Part shown: positions 45,944 to 55,432 of the stretch, piece by piece | Layout of the letters: each line of letters begins with the position of its first letter | Position numbering within the stretch: position 1 is the first letter of the stretch | Source: Nodosilinea sp. E11 | GTDB taxonomy: Bacteria; Cyanobacteriota; Cyanobacteriia; Phormidesmidales; Phormidesmidaceae | Reading direction: 5' to 3' | DNA: 64,000 nt | NCBI RefSeq assembly: GCF_032813545.1 | Contig: NZ_CP136520.1 | Location: 676,001 to 740,000 of the forward strand | Program-made: the position numbers and the translations under genes | Notes under the pieces: model-generated | What the model was told of the DNA's origin: nothing | What the model saw: the letters and a program-made list of their open reading frames with translations, nothing else | Database searches by the model: none

Positions 45944-48139
45944 TCAATCCACTGGGCGGCCATAGTGCCACTGACAGAGATCTTGATCGTTAAGCATGGC
46001 GGTAGCACAATCGATCGCCAGGGGTTTGGCAAAGAGATATCCCTGACCAAAATCGCACCTTGATGCTTGCAAAAGCAGCAGATGTTGGCCAGTTTCAATG
46101 CCTTCGGCCACTACCTTAACCCCCAGATTGTGGGCGAGACCAATAATAGATTGCACGATACTGAGTCCGGTAGTTTCGTTGGCACTGCCCATGCCTGTGA
46201 CAAAGGAGCGATCGATTTTGAGGGCATCAATGGGAAAGCGGTTGAGATAACTCAGGGAAGAATAGCCAGTGCCAAAATCGTCAATACAGACCTGCACTCC
46301 TAGGGTTCTAAGCTGGTTAAAGATAGCGATCGCCGACTCGCTATTTTCCATCACAATGCTTTCTGTGATTTCGAGCTTAATTTGACAGGGATTGAGTCCG
46401 TATCGCATCAACAACACCTCAATGTTATCGACCAGGCTAGGATCAGCCAACTGCTTAGCAGAAATATTAATATTTATCGCAAAACCCGGCTCTAGTTTGA
46501 AGTGATGATTCCAGGTGGCAAGCTGCTGACACGCTGACTGTAGCGCCCAATAGCCAATTTCAGTGATCAGGCCATTTTCTTCTGATTGAGGAATAAAATC
46601 GTGCGGCCCCAGTAGACCTCGATCGGGATGCAGCCAGCGAATGAGCGCCTCAAACCCGACTAACTTCTGGCGCTTGAGATTGACGATGGGTTGATACATC
46701 AGTCTAAATTCTTGCTTTTGAATGGCGCGCTTGAGATCGCCGTTTAGCTTGAGGTTGTCCTTAGCTTGATTGCGCATGTGATCGTTAAACACGGCAAACT
46801 GAGCCCGTCCGGAGAGCTTTGCCTGGTACATCGCGGTATCGGCATCCCGCAGAATCTCGTCTACGCTCTGGTAGCCCAGATCGCTGGTGGCAACCCCAAT
46901 GCTGGCGCTGGGAAAGAGCTCATAACCGTTGAGCACCAGCGGTTTTTCGATTTCTGCCTGCAGCCGCTTGGCCACTTCAATGGCTTCGTCTAGGTGGTTA
47001 ATCTCTTCTAACAAAATGGCAAATTCATCGCCACCGAGGCGGGCAATCAAATCGTGGGGGCGCACACTGACTTGAAGGCGCTGGGCGATCTGAACTAAAA
47101 ACCGATCGCCAATTAAATGTCCAAAACTGTCGTTAACTAGCTTAAAGCGATCTAAATCGACAAACAGAACGGCATATTTGGCTGCATAATTTTGATTACT
47201 AAATTGCTGAATCAGCCGGGAAACTCTATTTTTAAACAGAGTGCGGTTGGGCAACTGGGTTAACGCATCGTGACGCACCTCGTGCAGCAGCTTTGCCTCT
47301 AGAGAGCTTTGCCGAACAATCGGTTCGATCCGGGCTATTAACCCTCCCTGGGCACTCAAAAAAATTTCGATTTCACAAAAGATACCCTCTTTCTCAAGAT
47401 TGAGTTCGCTAATTAGGGTGTGGGGCTGCTGCGATCGCAGTACCTGATAAATAGCCTCCGTCACCTTAGGCATGTCGTCGGGTAAAACGATAGCCGTTAG
47501 GCTCTGGTGAATAAAGCCTTTCAGCAAAGGATATAGACTCTGATTTTGCAACTCCACCACTTCTTTCATGGCTTGGATCTGCCCAGTCTCGCTCAGACAG
47601 AGCGTGACGCTGTTGTAGGGCCGAGGATCTCTATTTTTTTCGAGGAGTGTTTCGAGGTAGGCCGAGGTATCGCAAAAATTCACCAGCTTTTCGACTAGGG
47701 TAAAGCTCCAGGCCGCCGCCGAAGCAGTGGGCAAAACCACAAAAAAGGCGTATACCCCCTGGCAGAAAGTAATCACATCCCCCGATTGCAGCCGCTGGTG
47801 ACTGCATGCCTGCCGGTTGACGTACAAACCGTTGATGCTTTTGCGGGATTTGCCATCACCATCGGTGATGTAATAATTTGCCCCCAAGCGGTAGAGCACA
47901 GCGTGGTGCCGCGATACGCCTCTGGCATAAATAATGATGTCGTTGCTGGCATGACGCCCTAGACAGCTGCGTTCACCTGCGATCGGGTAAGTTTTCACCC
48001 CGGTAGCCTGCTTGACGATCAGCGCGCAGTGGGGCTCTCCGGTGCCGCCAGGGGTGTCGGCCAAGCCTAGTAATGAGGACAGATTGCCCTCAAGATCGTA
48101 AGCGCTCGTGGGTAGTTCGCTAAGCTGGGTTGGTTTCAT
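45944..48139 (-). CDS. FHA-PAS-GGDEF-EAL c-di-GMP protein
   Basis: A 731-residue protein. An N-terminal FHA domain (about 35-125) has CLGRHASNDI and VSRHHAVLYR, then a PAS-like segment (about 160-280), a GGDEF domain (about 285-450) and an EAL domain (about 465-725). The GGDEF site is LGGDEFA with an RxxD inhibitory site (RPHD) five residues before it. EAL is FEALIRW with DDFGTGYSS, EITES, and EGIE residues retained, so both activities may be intact. FHA domains bind phosphothreonine, giving a possible link to Ser/Thr phosphorylation. It is likely soluble. Confidence 0.88.
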   Translation of the reverse strand: MKPTQLSELPTSAYDLEGNLSSLLGLADTPGGTGEPHCALIVKQATGVKTYPIAGERSCLGRHASNDIIIYARGVSRHHAVLYRLGANYYITDGDGKSRKSINGLYVNRQACSHQRLQSGDVITFCQGVYAFFVVLPTASAAAWSFTLVEKLVNFCDTSAYLETLLEKNRDPRPYNSVTLCLSETGQIQAMKEVVELQNQSLYPLLKGFIHQSLTAIVLPDDMPKVTEAIYQVLRSQQPHTLISELNLEKEGIFCEIEIFLSAQGGLIARIEPIVRQSSLEAKLLHEVRHDALTQLPNRTLFKNRVSRLIQQFSNQNYAAKYAVLFVDLDRFKLVNDSFGHLIGDRFLVQIAQRLQVSVRPHDLIARLGGDEFAILLEEINHLDEAIEVAKRLQAEIEKPLVLNGYELFPSASIGVATSDLGYQSVDEILRDADTAMYQAKLSGRAQFAVFNDHMRNQAKDNLKLNGDLKRAIQKQEFRLMYQPIVNLKRQKLVGFEALIRWLHPDRGLLGPHDFIPQSEENGLITEIGYWALQSACQQLATWNHHFKLEPGFAININISAKQLADPSLVDNIEVLLMRYGLNPCQIKLEITESIVMENSESAIAIFNQLRTLGVQVCIDDFGTGYSSLSYLNRFPIDALKIDRSFVTGMGSANETTGLSIVQSIIGLAHNLGVKVVAEGIETGQHLLLLQASRCDFGQGYLFAKPLAIDCATAMLNDQDLCQWHYGRPVD

Positions 48140-48490
48140 GGGCGGTGACGGTTAGATAGAGCAATAAAACCAACTCTGCCCAGAGTGCGGGAGTAGTGGT
48201 TTCTAAGGTTTGGGCGGGCTGGGTTGACGAGGTCGGTGAAGGACGAGGCGAGAGCACTTTTACCGGCAAGAATACGTAGCGGGTCGGGGTTGGGCCGTAG
48301 GGGTGAGGCGATCGCCCAGATAGGCTTGGGAAGCGCTGCTGCTATGGGCCGGTTGTGCACCAACAGCGTGGGTAACCTGACCGACACCACCTGCATTCTC
48401 GTTGAGGCTAGGGCTAGAAGAGGGTTCACCGTTTGGATCGCGAAGGGAACAACGCATGGGCTCAAGATTGGCAAGGACAAGTCAAATGGC
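48140..48490. other. Gap between the c-di-GMP protein gene and a small conserved gene
   Basis: 351 bp. A minus-strand frame at 48136-48480 overlaps the next start as ATGA, but its composition is poor in coding features; I do not call a gene. Otherwise it probably contains a promoter. Confidence 0.35.
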
Positions 48491-48856
48491 CTAGGCGACT
48501 TGCAGGTGTAGGGGCTGCAAGCGGTCGGGTTGGCGGTTTACGGTGGGTAGCAGTTCTAGTTCTGGTTTTGGCTCTAGTTCTAGCTCTGGCTCTGGGACAC
48601 CATAGAGGCTTTGGGCCAGCGGCGATCGCAGGTTGACCCAAGCCGTGTACTGCTGTTTTGAGACCGTCAGCAGCAGCCCCGTCGTCGTCGCATACTCTTG
48701 GTCAAGACGCTGAAAAAACTGCTGTCGACTTTTGAGCGAAGTACTAAATAGCTGGGCAAATAGCTCATTGCGGAAACTCATGCCGGTGGCGATCTGTTGG
48801 TTGTGCCAAAACTTAAAGGGCCTAATTTGGTCTTCTGCAATCAGTAGCGTATCCAT
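48491..48856 (-). CDS. Small protein with an ELEP-type repeat
   Basis: A 121-residue protein. The ATG at 48856 is chosen because the preceding 38 codons show no conservation-like pattern. The first 90 residues (AEDQIRPFKFWHNQQIATG and QYTAWVNLRSPLAQSLYG) look folded; the tail PEPELELEPKPELELLP is an acidic proline repeat. No TM or signal. A perfect palindrome (48918-48929) lies about 60 bases upstream. I cannot name the family. Confidence 0.6.
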   Translation of the reverse strand: MDTLLIAEDQIRPFKFWHNQQIATGMSFRNELFAQLFSTSLKSRQQFFQRLDQEYATTTGLLLTVSKQQYTAWVNLRSPLAQSLYGVPEPELELEPKPELELLPTVNRQPDRLQPLHLQVA

Positions 48857-48908
48857 GGTGTTGTACAGTGCCAACGGGGTAATTGATGCGGCTAAAACCG
48901 TTGCGATC

Positions 48909-48938
48909 GCCCCCCGTGATGACGTCATCCTAGGGGGC
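48909..48938. promoter_or_regulatory. Operator-like palindrome upstream of the ELEP gene
   Basis: GATGACGTCATC (48918-48929) is a perfect 12-bp palindrome, flanked by GCCCCC on the left (48909) and GGGGGC on the right (48933-48938), giving a 30-base near-symmetric site upstream of the gene at 48856. A regulator-binding site is suggested; none is known. Confidence 0.3.
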
Positions 48939-49424
48939 TGTTGCAATACCCTAACCAGGGGTAATGGCACGGCTGGGGTCGCTGTTCAGCGGTGACATTA
49001 AAACGGTCTTGAGTCAGATAAATCCAGCCGAGCCAAGCATAAATGTTTGCTGGTGGCGGGACCCAGGGTCTAGATCTAGGCTGAGCAAAGCTGGCAGTAG
49101 AGCTAGCAGAAAACTATGCGTAAACGTCATTGCCTCAACTAGGTTTGTTTATCTCACCTTAGAAAAAAATTGATGGTTTGATAAACGGATTTATTCGGAA
49201 GTTCAGTCAAATTCAAGTTGCTGAAAATTACTTAGGTGGTTAAGTTATAAGACCGTAATTCTACGGAACTCTAGGCAAGGGGTCGCTGGAGCCTATCCCC
49301 ATGCCCCCAGCCAGGCCATAGGTAGCTACAGCAGGAAGCGTCAGGATTATGGGACTGGAATTTAGGAATCCTCTCTGGCCACTAGTACTTGACCAAGCTG
49401 ATTGCGACAGGTTTTAAACGTTGA

Positions 49425-49505
49425 GGGTTTCAGGTGCAGGGTTCAAGATTTAATCTCTGCCATGAGCCTTAAACCCACTAACCTGTCACCTTTAGCTTGG
49501 CAGAC
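49425..49505. repeat. GTTCAAGA...TGTCACCTTTAGCTTGGCAGAC repeat, copy 2
   Basis: Shares the CAGGGTTCAAG, AACCTGTCACCTTTAG and GGCAGAC-type blocks with 28877-28963, in the same order. The first hairpin is less perfect here. Confidence 0.65.
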
Positions 49506-49724
49506 AACTAGTCTCTGGCTACTTCCTTGTTAGCCTTCCGCCGATTAGCACCAGTCTGGCGCAAGTGATCTATGATCAGGTGCAGTGGGACATAGTCTAT
49601 CGCCACACACTATCACCCCAGACTACTGCCACAAACGTTAGCCCCTGCGCGATCTTTCAACTCCCTCTGTGCCGGTGACGTTTGCCGTTTTAGTTGCCAA
49701 CCACCCTGCACCCCCAATGCCCCC

Positions 49725-50390
49725 ATGGCCACCTCCCCCGCTCAATTCCAAAATCGCACCGATGCTGGACGGCAGCTAGCGGCACTGCTCAAACCCTACG
49801 CCCACCACCCTGGCGGGCTGGTGTTGGGGCTGCCCCGAGGCGGTGTGCCCATTGCCTATGAGGTGGCCCAGGCTTTGGGGTTGCCCTGGGATATTTGCCT
49901 GGTGCGCAAACTGGGGGTGCCCGACCACCGGGAACTGGCCATGGGGGCGATCGCATCGAGCGGCGTGCAGGTGCTCAATGACGAGGTTTTAAACCGATTA
50001 CAGATTGCGCCCTCTACGGTGTCTGCCGTGACTGCCACCGAGCTGCAAGAATTGCAGCGCCGCGATCGCGTCTACCGGGGCGAGCGGCCTCAGCCGACCC
50101 TGCGCGATCGCACCCTAATTCTGGTTGATGACGGCATTGCCACAGGGCTGACCATGCGAGCTGCGATCGCCGTGCTCAAACCTCAGCAGCCCGCCCGCCT
50201 GATTGTGGCCGTCCCTGTGGCCCCACCTGAGACCTACCGCACGCTTCAGGCGGAGGTCGATGAGGTGGTGTGCTTGGCCCTGCCTGACGACCTCCATGCC
50301 ATTAGCCTGTGGTACGCCGATTTTGCCCAACTGACCGATGCAGAAGTGTGTGAGCTGTTGACCCAATCACCCCGCCCTCTGCACGCCTAA
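49725..50390 (+). CDS. Phosphoribosyltransferase-family protein
   Basis: A 221-residue protein with the PRPP-binding loop LILVDDGIATGLTMRAA. The N-terminal part has GLPRGGVPIAYEVAQALG and CLVRKLGVPDHRELAMGA, typical of the phosphoribosyltransferase group found in many cyanobacteria (uracil or xanthine-type or regulatory). The substrate is not evident. It stands alone between intergenic DNA and the lipoprotein gene. Confidence 0.82.
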   Translation: MATSPAQFQNRTDAGRQLAALLKPYAHHPGGLVLGLPRGGVPIAYEVAQALGLPWDICLVRKLGVPDHRELAMGAIASSGVQVLNDEVLNRLQIAPSTVSAVTATELQELQRRDRVYRGERPQPTLRDRTLILVDDGIATGLTMRAAIAVLKPQQPARLIVAVPVAPPETYRTLQAEVDEVVCLALPDDLHAISLWYADFAQLTDAEVCELLTQSPRPLHA

Positions 50391-50473
50391 CCCGTAACTA
50401 AATCTGTAACCAGCGCCGTCGGCCTGCCCAGACTGCTTAGGGTAGAGGTATCAACGTTAGTGTGGTGTCTCCT

Positions 50474-51349
50474 ATGCCCCGTTATCCCGTTACTAAACCT
50501 AAAATGCTGCCTGCGATCGCCGGTCTATGGGTGCTTGGCCTGGTGGTTGGTTCACAGCTAGCAGTGGCCTGTCAGCCCAGCCCTCCCCCCGCTGCCGACG
50601 GCAATGGCGATATCGTCACGCCCAGCCCCGAGCCCCAACCCTTGCCCGTCGACGGAGACCAGGCGGAGGTAGACGCTGTACTCACTCCGGCGGTGCGCGA
50701 TCGCATTCTGCAAACCGTGGCTGCCGAGGTTAATCGCCCCGCCGCCGCTTTGCGCATTGCCGACGCCGAAACCACCACCTGGGATGGCTGCATGGGCGTC
50801 TACGTCCCCGACCAAATGTGTACCATGATCGCGATCTTTGGCCTGCGGGTGGTTGTCACCGATGGCGACCAGAGCTGGGTCTACCACACCCAGCAAAATG
50901 GTGAGAATGTCGTTCAAAACCCCACCGCCAGCGGCAGTCGCAACGGCCTGATTGTCGATTTGATTCCTACCCTTGACCCAGAGCCCACTCCTGAGGGCGT
51001 GGTTTTTCGCTCGGTAGAGTCGGGCAGTTTGGCGGGCGGGCAGCGCGAGGTGGTGCTGTTTAGCGACGGGCGACTGGTGCACCAAACCAACGATACCGTA
51101 GTAGCCGAGACGCGCCTCTCCCCAGAGCAGGTGGCCGATTTTGAGCAAATGCTGAGCCAGCAGCGGTTTCCCAACCTGCATCGTATGCGCTACATTACCG
51201 ACGCCGCCTTTGCCGACTACCCCACTGTGCGGCTCTCCGCTGGCTATCTCCAAACCGAATACATCGATCTGGCCCTAGACGATGCCCCGCCTGCCCTCCA
51301 GGCGATCGTGGAAGCATGGAGCGACTTGACCCAGCCGCTGATGAACTGA
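50474..51349 (+). CDS. Lipoprotein of unknown function
   Basis: A 291-residue protein with an N-terminal hydrophobic segment and a lipobox, QLAVAC, so it is likely lipidated and outer-membrane or periplasmic. A proline-rich stretch follows (PSPEPQPLPVDG). Later segments include TTTWDGCMGVYVPDQMCTM and FRSVESGSLAGGQREVVLF, and FEQMLSQQRFPNLHRMRY near the end. ATG at 50474 is chosen. It converges with the next lipoprotein gene. Confidence 0.7.
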   Translation: MPRYPVTKPKMLPAIAGLWVLGLVVGSQLAVACQPSPPPAADGNGDIVTPSPEPQPLPVDGDQAEVDAVLTPAVRDRILQTVAAEVNRPAAALRIADAETTTWDGCMGVYVPDQMCTMIAIFGLRVVVTDGDQSWVYHTQQNGENVVQNPTASGSRNGLIVDLIPTLDPEPTPEGVVFRSVESGSLAGGQREVVLFSDGRLVHQTNDTVVAETRLSPEQVADFEQMLSQQRFPNLHRMRYITDAAFADYPTVRLSAGYLQTEYIDLALDDAPPALQAIVEAWSDLTQPLMN

Positions 51350-51366
51350 GCTACCCCCAAGTCCAC

Positions 51367-51390
51367 TGGGCGAACCGCTGTTCGCCCCTA
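51367..51390. repeat. Palindrome core GGGCGAAC...GTTCGCCC
   Basis: GGGCGAACCGCTGTTCGCCC (about 51368-51387) followed by CTACAGG: the core of the dispersed palindrome family with another variant sequence. Confidence 0.5.
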
Positions 51391-51394
51391 CAGG

Positions 51395-51429
51395 GCGGTG
51401 GGCTAGACCTCAAGGGGCTAGCCCACCGC
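51395..51429. terminator. Bidirectional terminator-like hairpin between converging lipoprotein genes
   Basis: GCGGTGGGCTAG (51395-51406) pairs perfectly with CTAGCCCACCGC (51418-51429) around 11 bases. No T tract follows on either strand, so it could also be a structure of the repeat family. Confidence 0.5.
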
Positions 51430-51437
51430 TCACATTG

Positions 51438-51977
51438 TTAACAACCGGCGTCGCCTTGCACCGGCAGGTCTAGCGTCGTACCGTTGTGCTGAAGTTGCAG
51501 AGTACCCTCCACCGCGACCGACTCAATTTCTCCTGGTTCGCCGAGGGTGGTCTCGACTTGAACCTGCAGGGCATTGTCTGGGCTGGCAAAGGTTTGCGAT
51601 CGCTGCTGGCCGTAAAACTCTTCCCCCGCTGCGGCGGTGCGGCGGAGGCGAACAAACTCGCCATCGAGCTTCATCAGGGCACCCTGGTGGCCAGCAGCGT
51701 CGGGTAACCCGTTAAAAAATAAGAATTCCGTTGGCTGCTGGCCATCGGCTTGGTGCCAGAGGGTCATGCCGCAGCCACCGCTACCCTGGGCAAACAGTTC
51801 GTCGAGGGTGAACCCCTCCACTTGAAGGGACGGTTGCGATCGCTCCGGGGGAGCCGAGACCGTGTCCCCAGCGTTGGTCGTCGGTCGATCTAGGGTGGGG
51901 GTACAGGCGGCGATCGCACTACCCCACCCCACGACCAACAACAGCAGAAAAGACCTTTTTGGTCTGCGGTGGATCAT
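51438..51977 (-). CDS. Lipoprotein of unknown function
   Basis: A 179-residue protein with a hydrophobic leader and lipobox SAIAAC (signal RSFLLLLVVGWG). ATG at 51977 follows GAGAGG; an upstream start at 52004 is less supported. Its mature region contains FTLDELFAQGSGGCGMTLWH and FYGQQRSQTFASPDNALQVQV. No family recognised. It converges with the lipoprotein at 50474. Confidence 0.7.
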   Translation of the reverse strand: MIHRRPKRSFLLLLVVGWGSAIAACTPTLDRPTTNAGDTVSAPPERSQPSLQVEGFTLDELFAQGSGGCGMTLWHQADGQQPTEFLFFNGLPDAAGHQGALMKLDGEFVRLRRTAAAGEEFYGQQRSQTFASPDNALQVQVETTLGEPGEIESVAVEGTLQLQHNGTTLDLPVQGDAGC

Positions 51978-52093
51978 GCCATTACCTCTCTTTTGATCGA
52001 TCATGAATAATCCGGGTTAGGGCTGTTGGGTTGGGGCAGCCAGAAAATCGATTGGGCCTACCCCTTGACTCTACAGTTCACTAGAGGCTTCAA

Positions 52094-52120
52094 GATAGAG
52101 TGACTTACCCATTCACTATC
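52094..52120 (+). promoter_or_regulatory. Imperfect inverted repeat upstream of the copper set
   Basis: GATAGAGTGA and TTCACTATC form an inverted repeat (one inserted base) ending 19 bases before the ATG at 52139. It could be a metal-responsive operator, by position only. Confidence 0.25.
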
Positions 52121-52138
52121 ACAAACGAAGAGGTTCCC

Positions 52139-52333
52139 ATGACGATTCAACTAACGGTGCCTAACCTGGCCTGCTCCGCCTGTGTCGAAACCGTCACCAA
52201 AGCCATTCAGGCCGTTGACGCCGACGCCCAGGTGGCCGCCGACCCCAAAACCAAACTGGTCAATGTGACCACCGCCGCCTCCGAAACCGCGATCAAACAA
52301 GCCATTACCACCGCCGGTTACACCGTGGCCTAA
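52139..52333 (+). CDS. Atx1/CopZ-like metallochaperone (HMA domain)
   Basis: A 64-residue single HMA domain. The metal site is [11 protein letters not shown], a variant in which the usual Met before CxxC is Leu; copper or another soft metal is likely. AGAGG precedes the ATG at 52139, so an upstream frame of 13 codons is not used. It ends 35 bases before the ATPase gene and is probably its chaperone. Cyanobacterial Atx1 delivers copper to thylakoid ATPases. Confidence 0.85.
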   Translation: MTIQLTVPNLACSACVETVTKAIQAVDADAQVAADPKTKLVNVTTAASETAIKQAITTAGYTVA

Positions 52334-52368
52334 CCCCACAGACCACTCACCCTTGGAGGCGGAAACCG

Positions 52369-54618
52369 ATGAAACATCAAATCCTTAAACTGCAGGGCAT
52401 GAGCTGTGCGGCCTGCGCCAGCAACATCGAAACAGCGATTCGGGAGGTGCCCGGTGTAGCTACGTGCAGCGTCAACTTTGGCGCGGAGCAGGCCGCCATC
52501 ACCTACGACCCCCGCCAGACCAACCTCACCCACATTCAGGCGGCGGTGGATGACGCGGGCTATGGGGCTCAGCCGATCAGCGATGACCCCCTAGCCGCCG
52601 AGGACGATGCCGAACGCCGCGATCGCGCCGCCAAACACCGCGAACTCACCCGCAAGGTGATCGTCAGCCTGGCCATTGGCGGCGTGCTGATGGTGGGTGG
52701 TCTGCCGATGATGACCGGCATCCCCATGCCGTTTATTCCAATGTGGCTGCACAACCCCTGGTTTCAGCTGGTGGTGACGCTGCCGGTAATGCTGTGGGCC
52801 GGCAGCCACTTTTTTGTCAACGCCTGGAAGTCGTTTAAGCGCCGCACCGCCACCATGGACACACTGGTGGCCGTGGGCACCGGCACCGCCTACCTATACT
52901 CCCTGTTCCCAACGCTGTATCCCCAGTGGTTCCTCGCCCAGGGGCTCAGCCCCGATGTGTACTTTGAGATTTCTGCCATCATCATCGCCCTAATTTTGCT
53001 GGGCAACCTGCTCGAAAACCGGGCCAAGGGCCAGACCTCCGAGGCCATTCGCCAGCTCATGGGGTTACAGGCCAAAACGGCACGGGTGATTCGCGATGGC
53101 CAGGCGTTTGACTTGCCCATCGCCGAGGTGGTGGTGGGCGACGTGATTTTGGTGCGCCCCGGCGAAAAAATTCCGGTGGATGGCGAGATCATCGACGGCG
53201 CATCTACTCTTGATGAGGCCATGGTGACCGGCGAAAGCGTCCCTGTGCAGAAGACGGTGGGCGATGAGGTGATCGGCGCAACCCTGAACAAGACCGGCAG
53301 CTTCAAATTTCGGACCACCCGCGTCGGCAAAGACACGTTTTTAGCTCAGATCGTCAAGCTGGTGCAGCAGGCCCAGGGGTCAAAGGCCCCGATTCAGCAG
53401 CTGGCCGACCGGGTGACCGGCTGGTTTGTACCGGCGGTAATTGCCGTGGCCATTCTCACCTTTGTGGTCTGGTTCAATGTCATGGGCAACCTCAGCATGG
53501 CGCTGATCACCACCGTTGGGGTGCTGATTTTGGCCTGCCCCTGTGCCCTAGGCCTGGCAACACCAACCTCGATTATGGTCGGCACAGGCAAGGGAGCCGA
53601 GCACGGCATTTTGGTGAAAGGGGCCGACAGCCTAGAGCTAGCCCACAAGATTCAAACCCTTGTGCTAGACAAGACCGGCACCATCACCCAGGGCCAGCCC
53701 ACCGTGACCGACTACCTGACGGTCAACGGCACTGCCACCGAACTGCACCTGCTGAAACTGGCAGCAACCCTAGAGCGCAACTCCGAGCATCCCCTGGCCG
53801 AGGCGGTGGTCAACTACGCCCAGGCCCAAGGGGTGAGCCTAGAGGAGGCCCAACAGTTTGAAGCCGTGGCGGGCAGCGGCGTGCAGGGGGTCGTCGCCGG
53901 GCAATCTGTGCAGATCGGCACCCACCGCTGGATGCAGGAACTGGGCATCGCCACCGATCGCCTGCAAACCCAGTGGGACCAGCTCGAATCGCTAGGTCGT
54001 ACCGTGGTGTGGTTGGCGGTAGACAGCCAGGTAGAAGCTCTCTTGGCGATCGCCGACGCGGTCAAACCCTCCTCCATTCAGGCGATTGCCATCCTGCAAC
54101 GCATGGGCCTAGAGGTGGTGATGCTGACCGGCGACAACCGCCGCACCGCCGAAGCGATAGCCCGCGAAGTCGGCATCACCCGCATCTTTGCCGAAGTGCG
54201 CCCCGATCAAAAAGCCGCCCAGGTTGAAAGCCTCCAGCGGGAAGGCAAGGTCGTGGCCATGGTGGGCGACGGCATCAACGATGCCCCAGCCCTGGCCCAG
54301 GCCGATGTGGGCATGGCGATTGGTACAGGCACCGATGTGGCGATCGCCGCCAGCGACATCACCCTAATCTCCGGCGACCTGCACGGCATTGTCACCGCCA
54401 TCCAGCTCTCCCGCGCCACCATGGCCAACATTCGCCAAAACCTATTCTTTGCCTTCATCTACAACGTCGCGGGCATCCCGATCGCCGCCGGCATTCTCTA
54501 CCCCGTCTTTGGCTGGCTGCTCAACCCGATCATCGCCGGAGCAGCCATGGCCTTTAGCTCGGTGTCAGTAGTGACCAACGCGCTGCGGCTGCGGAACTTT
54601 CGCCCCAGGTTGGGGTAG
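52369..54618 (+). CDS. copA: Copper-transporting P1B-type ATPase
   Basis: A 749-residue heavy-metal ATPase. An N-terminal HMA domain ([15 protein letters not shown]) is followed by the CPx transmembrane motif [13 protein letters not shown], the phosphorylation Asp in [11 protein letters not shown] and [18 protein letters not shown]. Eight TM segments are expected. The CPC motif supports Cu+ specificity; in cyanobacteria this could be CtaA or PacS (import to, or export from, compartments). GGAGG precedes the start. It is followed at once by a G-rich/C-rich minisatellite. Confidence 0.9.
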   Translation: MKHQILKLQGMSCAACASNIETAIREVPGVATCSVNFGAEQAAITYDPRQTNLTHIQAAVDDAGYGAQPISDDPLAAEDDAERRDRAAKHRELTRKVIVSLAIGGVLMVGGLPMMTGIPMPFIPMWLHNPWFQLVVTLPVMLWAGSHFFVNAWKSFKRRTATMDTLVAVGTGTAYLYSLFPTLYPQWFLAQGLSPDVYFEISAIIIALILLGNLLENRAKGQTSEAIRQLMGLQAKTARVIRDGQAFDLPIAEVVVGDVILVRPGEKIPVDGEIIDGASTLDEAMVTGESVPVQKTVGDEVIGATLNKTGSFKFRTTRVGKDTFLAQIVKLVQQAQGSKAPIQQLADRVTGWFVPAVIAVAILTFVVWFNVMGNLSMALITTVGVLILACPCALGLATPTSIMVGTGKGAEHGILVKGADSLELAHKIQTLVLDKTGTITQGQPTVTDYLTVNGTATELHLLKLAATLERNSEHPLAEAVVNYAQAQGVSLEEAQQFEAVAGSGVQGVVAGQSVQIGTHRWMQELGIATDRLQTQWDQLESLGRTVVWLAVDSQVEALLAIADAVKPSSIQAIAILQRMGLEVVMLTGDNRRTAEAIAREVGITRIFAEVRPDQKAAQVESLQREGKVVAMVGDGINDAPALAQADVGMAIGTGTDVAIAASDITLISGDLHGIVTAIQLSRATMANIRQNLFFAFIYNVAGIPIAAGILYPVFGWLLNPIIAGAAMAFSSVSVVTNALRLRNFRPRLG

Positions 54619-54885
54619 GTGGGAGGGTAGATGGGTGGGAGGGTAGGCGGGTAGGCGGGTAGGTGGGCAGGTGGGCAGGTGGGCAGGTGGATTCTCGCCC
54701 TCTCATCTACTCATCCCTTCCCTCCTTCACCCCTTCCCTCCTTCACCCCTTCCCTCCTTCACCCCCTCTCTCCTTCACCCCCTCTCTCCTTCACCCCTTC
54801 ACTCCTTCACCCCTTCACCCCTTCCCTCCCCACCCATCCACTCATCCACCCATCTACCCTCTCACCCTCCCTCCTCAAGGAGCAC
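54604..54885. repeat. G-rich / C-rich minisatellite between copA and cupredoxin genes
   Basis: From the copA stop, GGGAGGGTAGATGGGTGGGA-type units (54604-54692) are followed by CTTCACCCCTTCCCTC-type units (54698-54885). A 14-bp inverted match, GGGTAGATGGGTGG (54625-54638) with CCACCCATCTACCC (54846-54859), spans the block. The same 14-mer occurs at 34728-34741. Confidence 0.85.
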
Positions 54886-54889
54886 CCCA

Positions 54890-55432
54890 ATGACCACCCT
54901 CTACCTGACGACGCTCGCCAGCCTTGGCCTGGCCCTCGCTACCGCTACCGCCACCCCAGCCCAGCTCAATCACAGCATGGGAAATGATCCCACGATGGAG
55001 CGAACGGGGCAGTTTCAGCGGGTTGATCAACCCTTGGGGCTGAAAGTGGCGGTGACCGGGGCGGGCTTAGGCCTCATCGGCCTTGAGCTGTGGTGGTTTT
55101 TACTGAGCAAGCCGAAGTCGCGCCAGGCCAGCGTCACGGGCGACCGGCAAGAGGTGACGGTGACTGTCGATGGGGGCTACGACCCCAACCATATTGTCGT
55201 GCAGGCAGGGCAGCCGGTGCGACTCAACTTCTACCGCAAAGACCCCAGCAGTTGCTTAGCAGAGGTGCGTTTCCCGGCCTTTCGCATTGCCCAGGGGCTG
55301 CCGGTAAATCAAACGACGGCGATCGAGTTTACGCCAACGCAGCCGGGCCGCTACGAGTTTGCCTGCGGCATGAATATGGTGCGCGGCACGGTAGAAGTGG
55401 TGGCAAACGGAGGCGATCCCAGCTCACCCTAA
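54890..55432 (+). CDS. Cupredoxin-domain protein, membrane-anchored
   Basis: A 180-residue protein. The ATG at 54890 follows AAGGAG; the longer in-frame segment upstream is repeat-derived. An N-terminal signal-like segment (YLTTLASLGLALATATAT) is followed by a TM segment (VAVTGAGLGLIGLELWWFLL) and a cupredoxin-like domain with SSCLAEVRFPAF and FACGMNMVRG; Cys and Met/His residues could bind copper. It is likely on the periplasmic or lumenal side of the membrane. Position in the copA set supports a copper-handling role. Confidence 0.78.
   Translation: MTTLYLTTLASLGLALATATATPAQLNHSMGNDPTMERTGQFQRVDQPLGLKVAVTGAGLGLIGLELWWFLLSKPKSRQASVTGDRQEVTVTVDGGYDPNHIVVQAGQPVRLNFYRKDPSSCLAEVRFPAFRIAQGLPVNQTTAIEFTPTQPGRYEFACGMNMVRGTVEVVANGGDPSSP

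Larger units (their letters stand above)
48857..49724. other. Long intergenic region with palindrome and dispersed repeat
   Basis: About 870 bp. It holds the GATGACGTCATC palindrome (48918-48929) and the second copy of the TGTCACCTTTAG repeat (49425-49505). No gene, RNA or terminator is clear; an AT-rich patch near 49140-49260 may be promoter. Confidence 0.4.

Noticed and set aside
48136-48480. 114-residue minus-strand ORF with ATGA overlap to the c-di-GMP gene start.
   Set aside because: Composition (many Pro, Arg, Leu without domain pattern) looks non-coding and competing frames exist on both strands; kept only as an intergenic note.
48224-48636. Plus-strand ORFs opposite the ELEP tail.
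   Set aside because: The Leu/Val-rich product is the antisense reading of the Glu/Pro repeat.
54698-54885. CRISPR-like array in the CTTCACCCC units.
   Set aside because: Units are too short and adjacent without spacers; no cas genes in the window. It is a minisatellite.
54671-54889. N-terminal extension of the cupredoxin gene through the Pro/Ser repeat.
   Set aside because: Encoded by the minisatellite; a good ribosome site and signal-like segment start at 54890.
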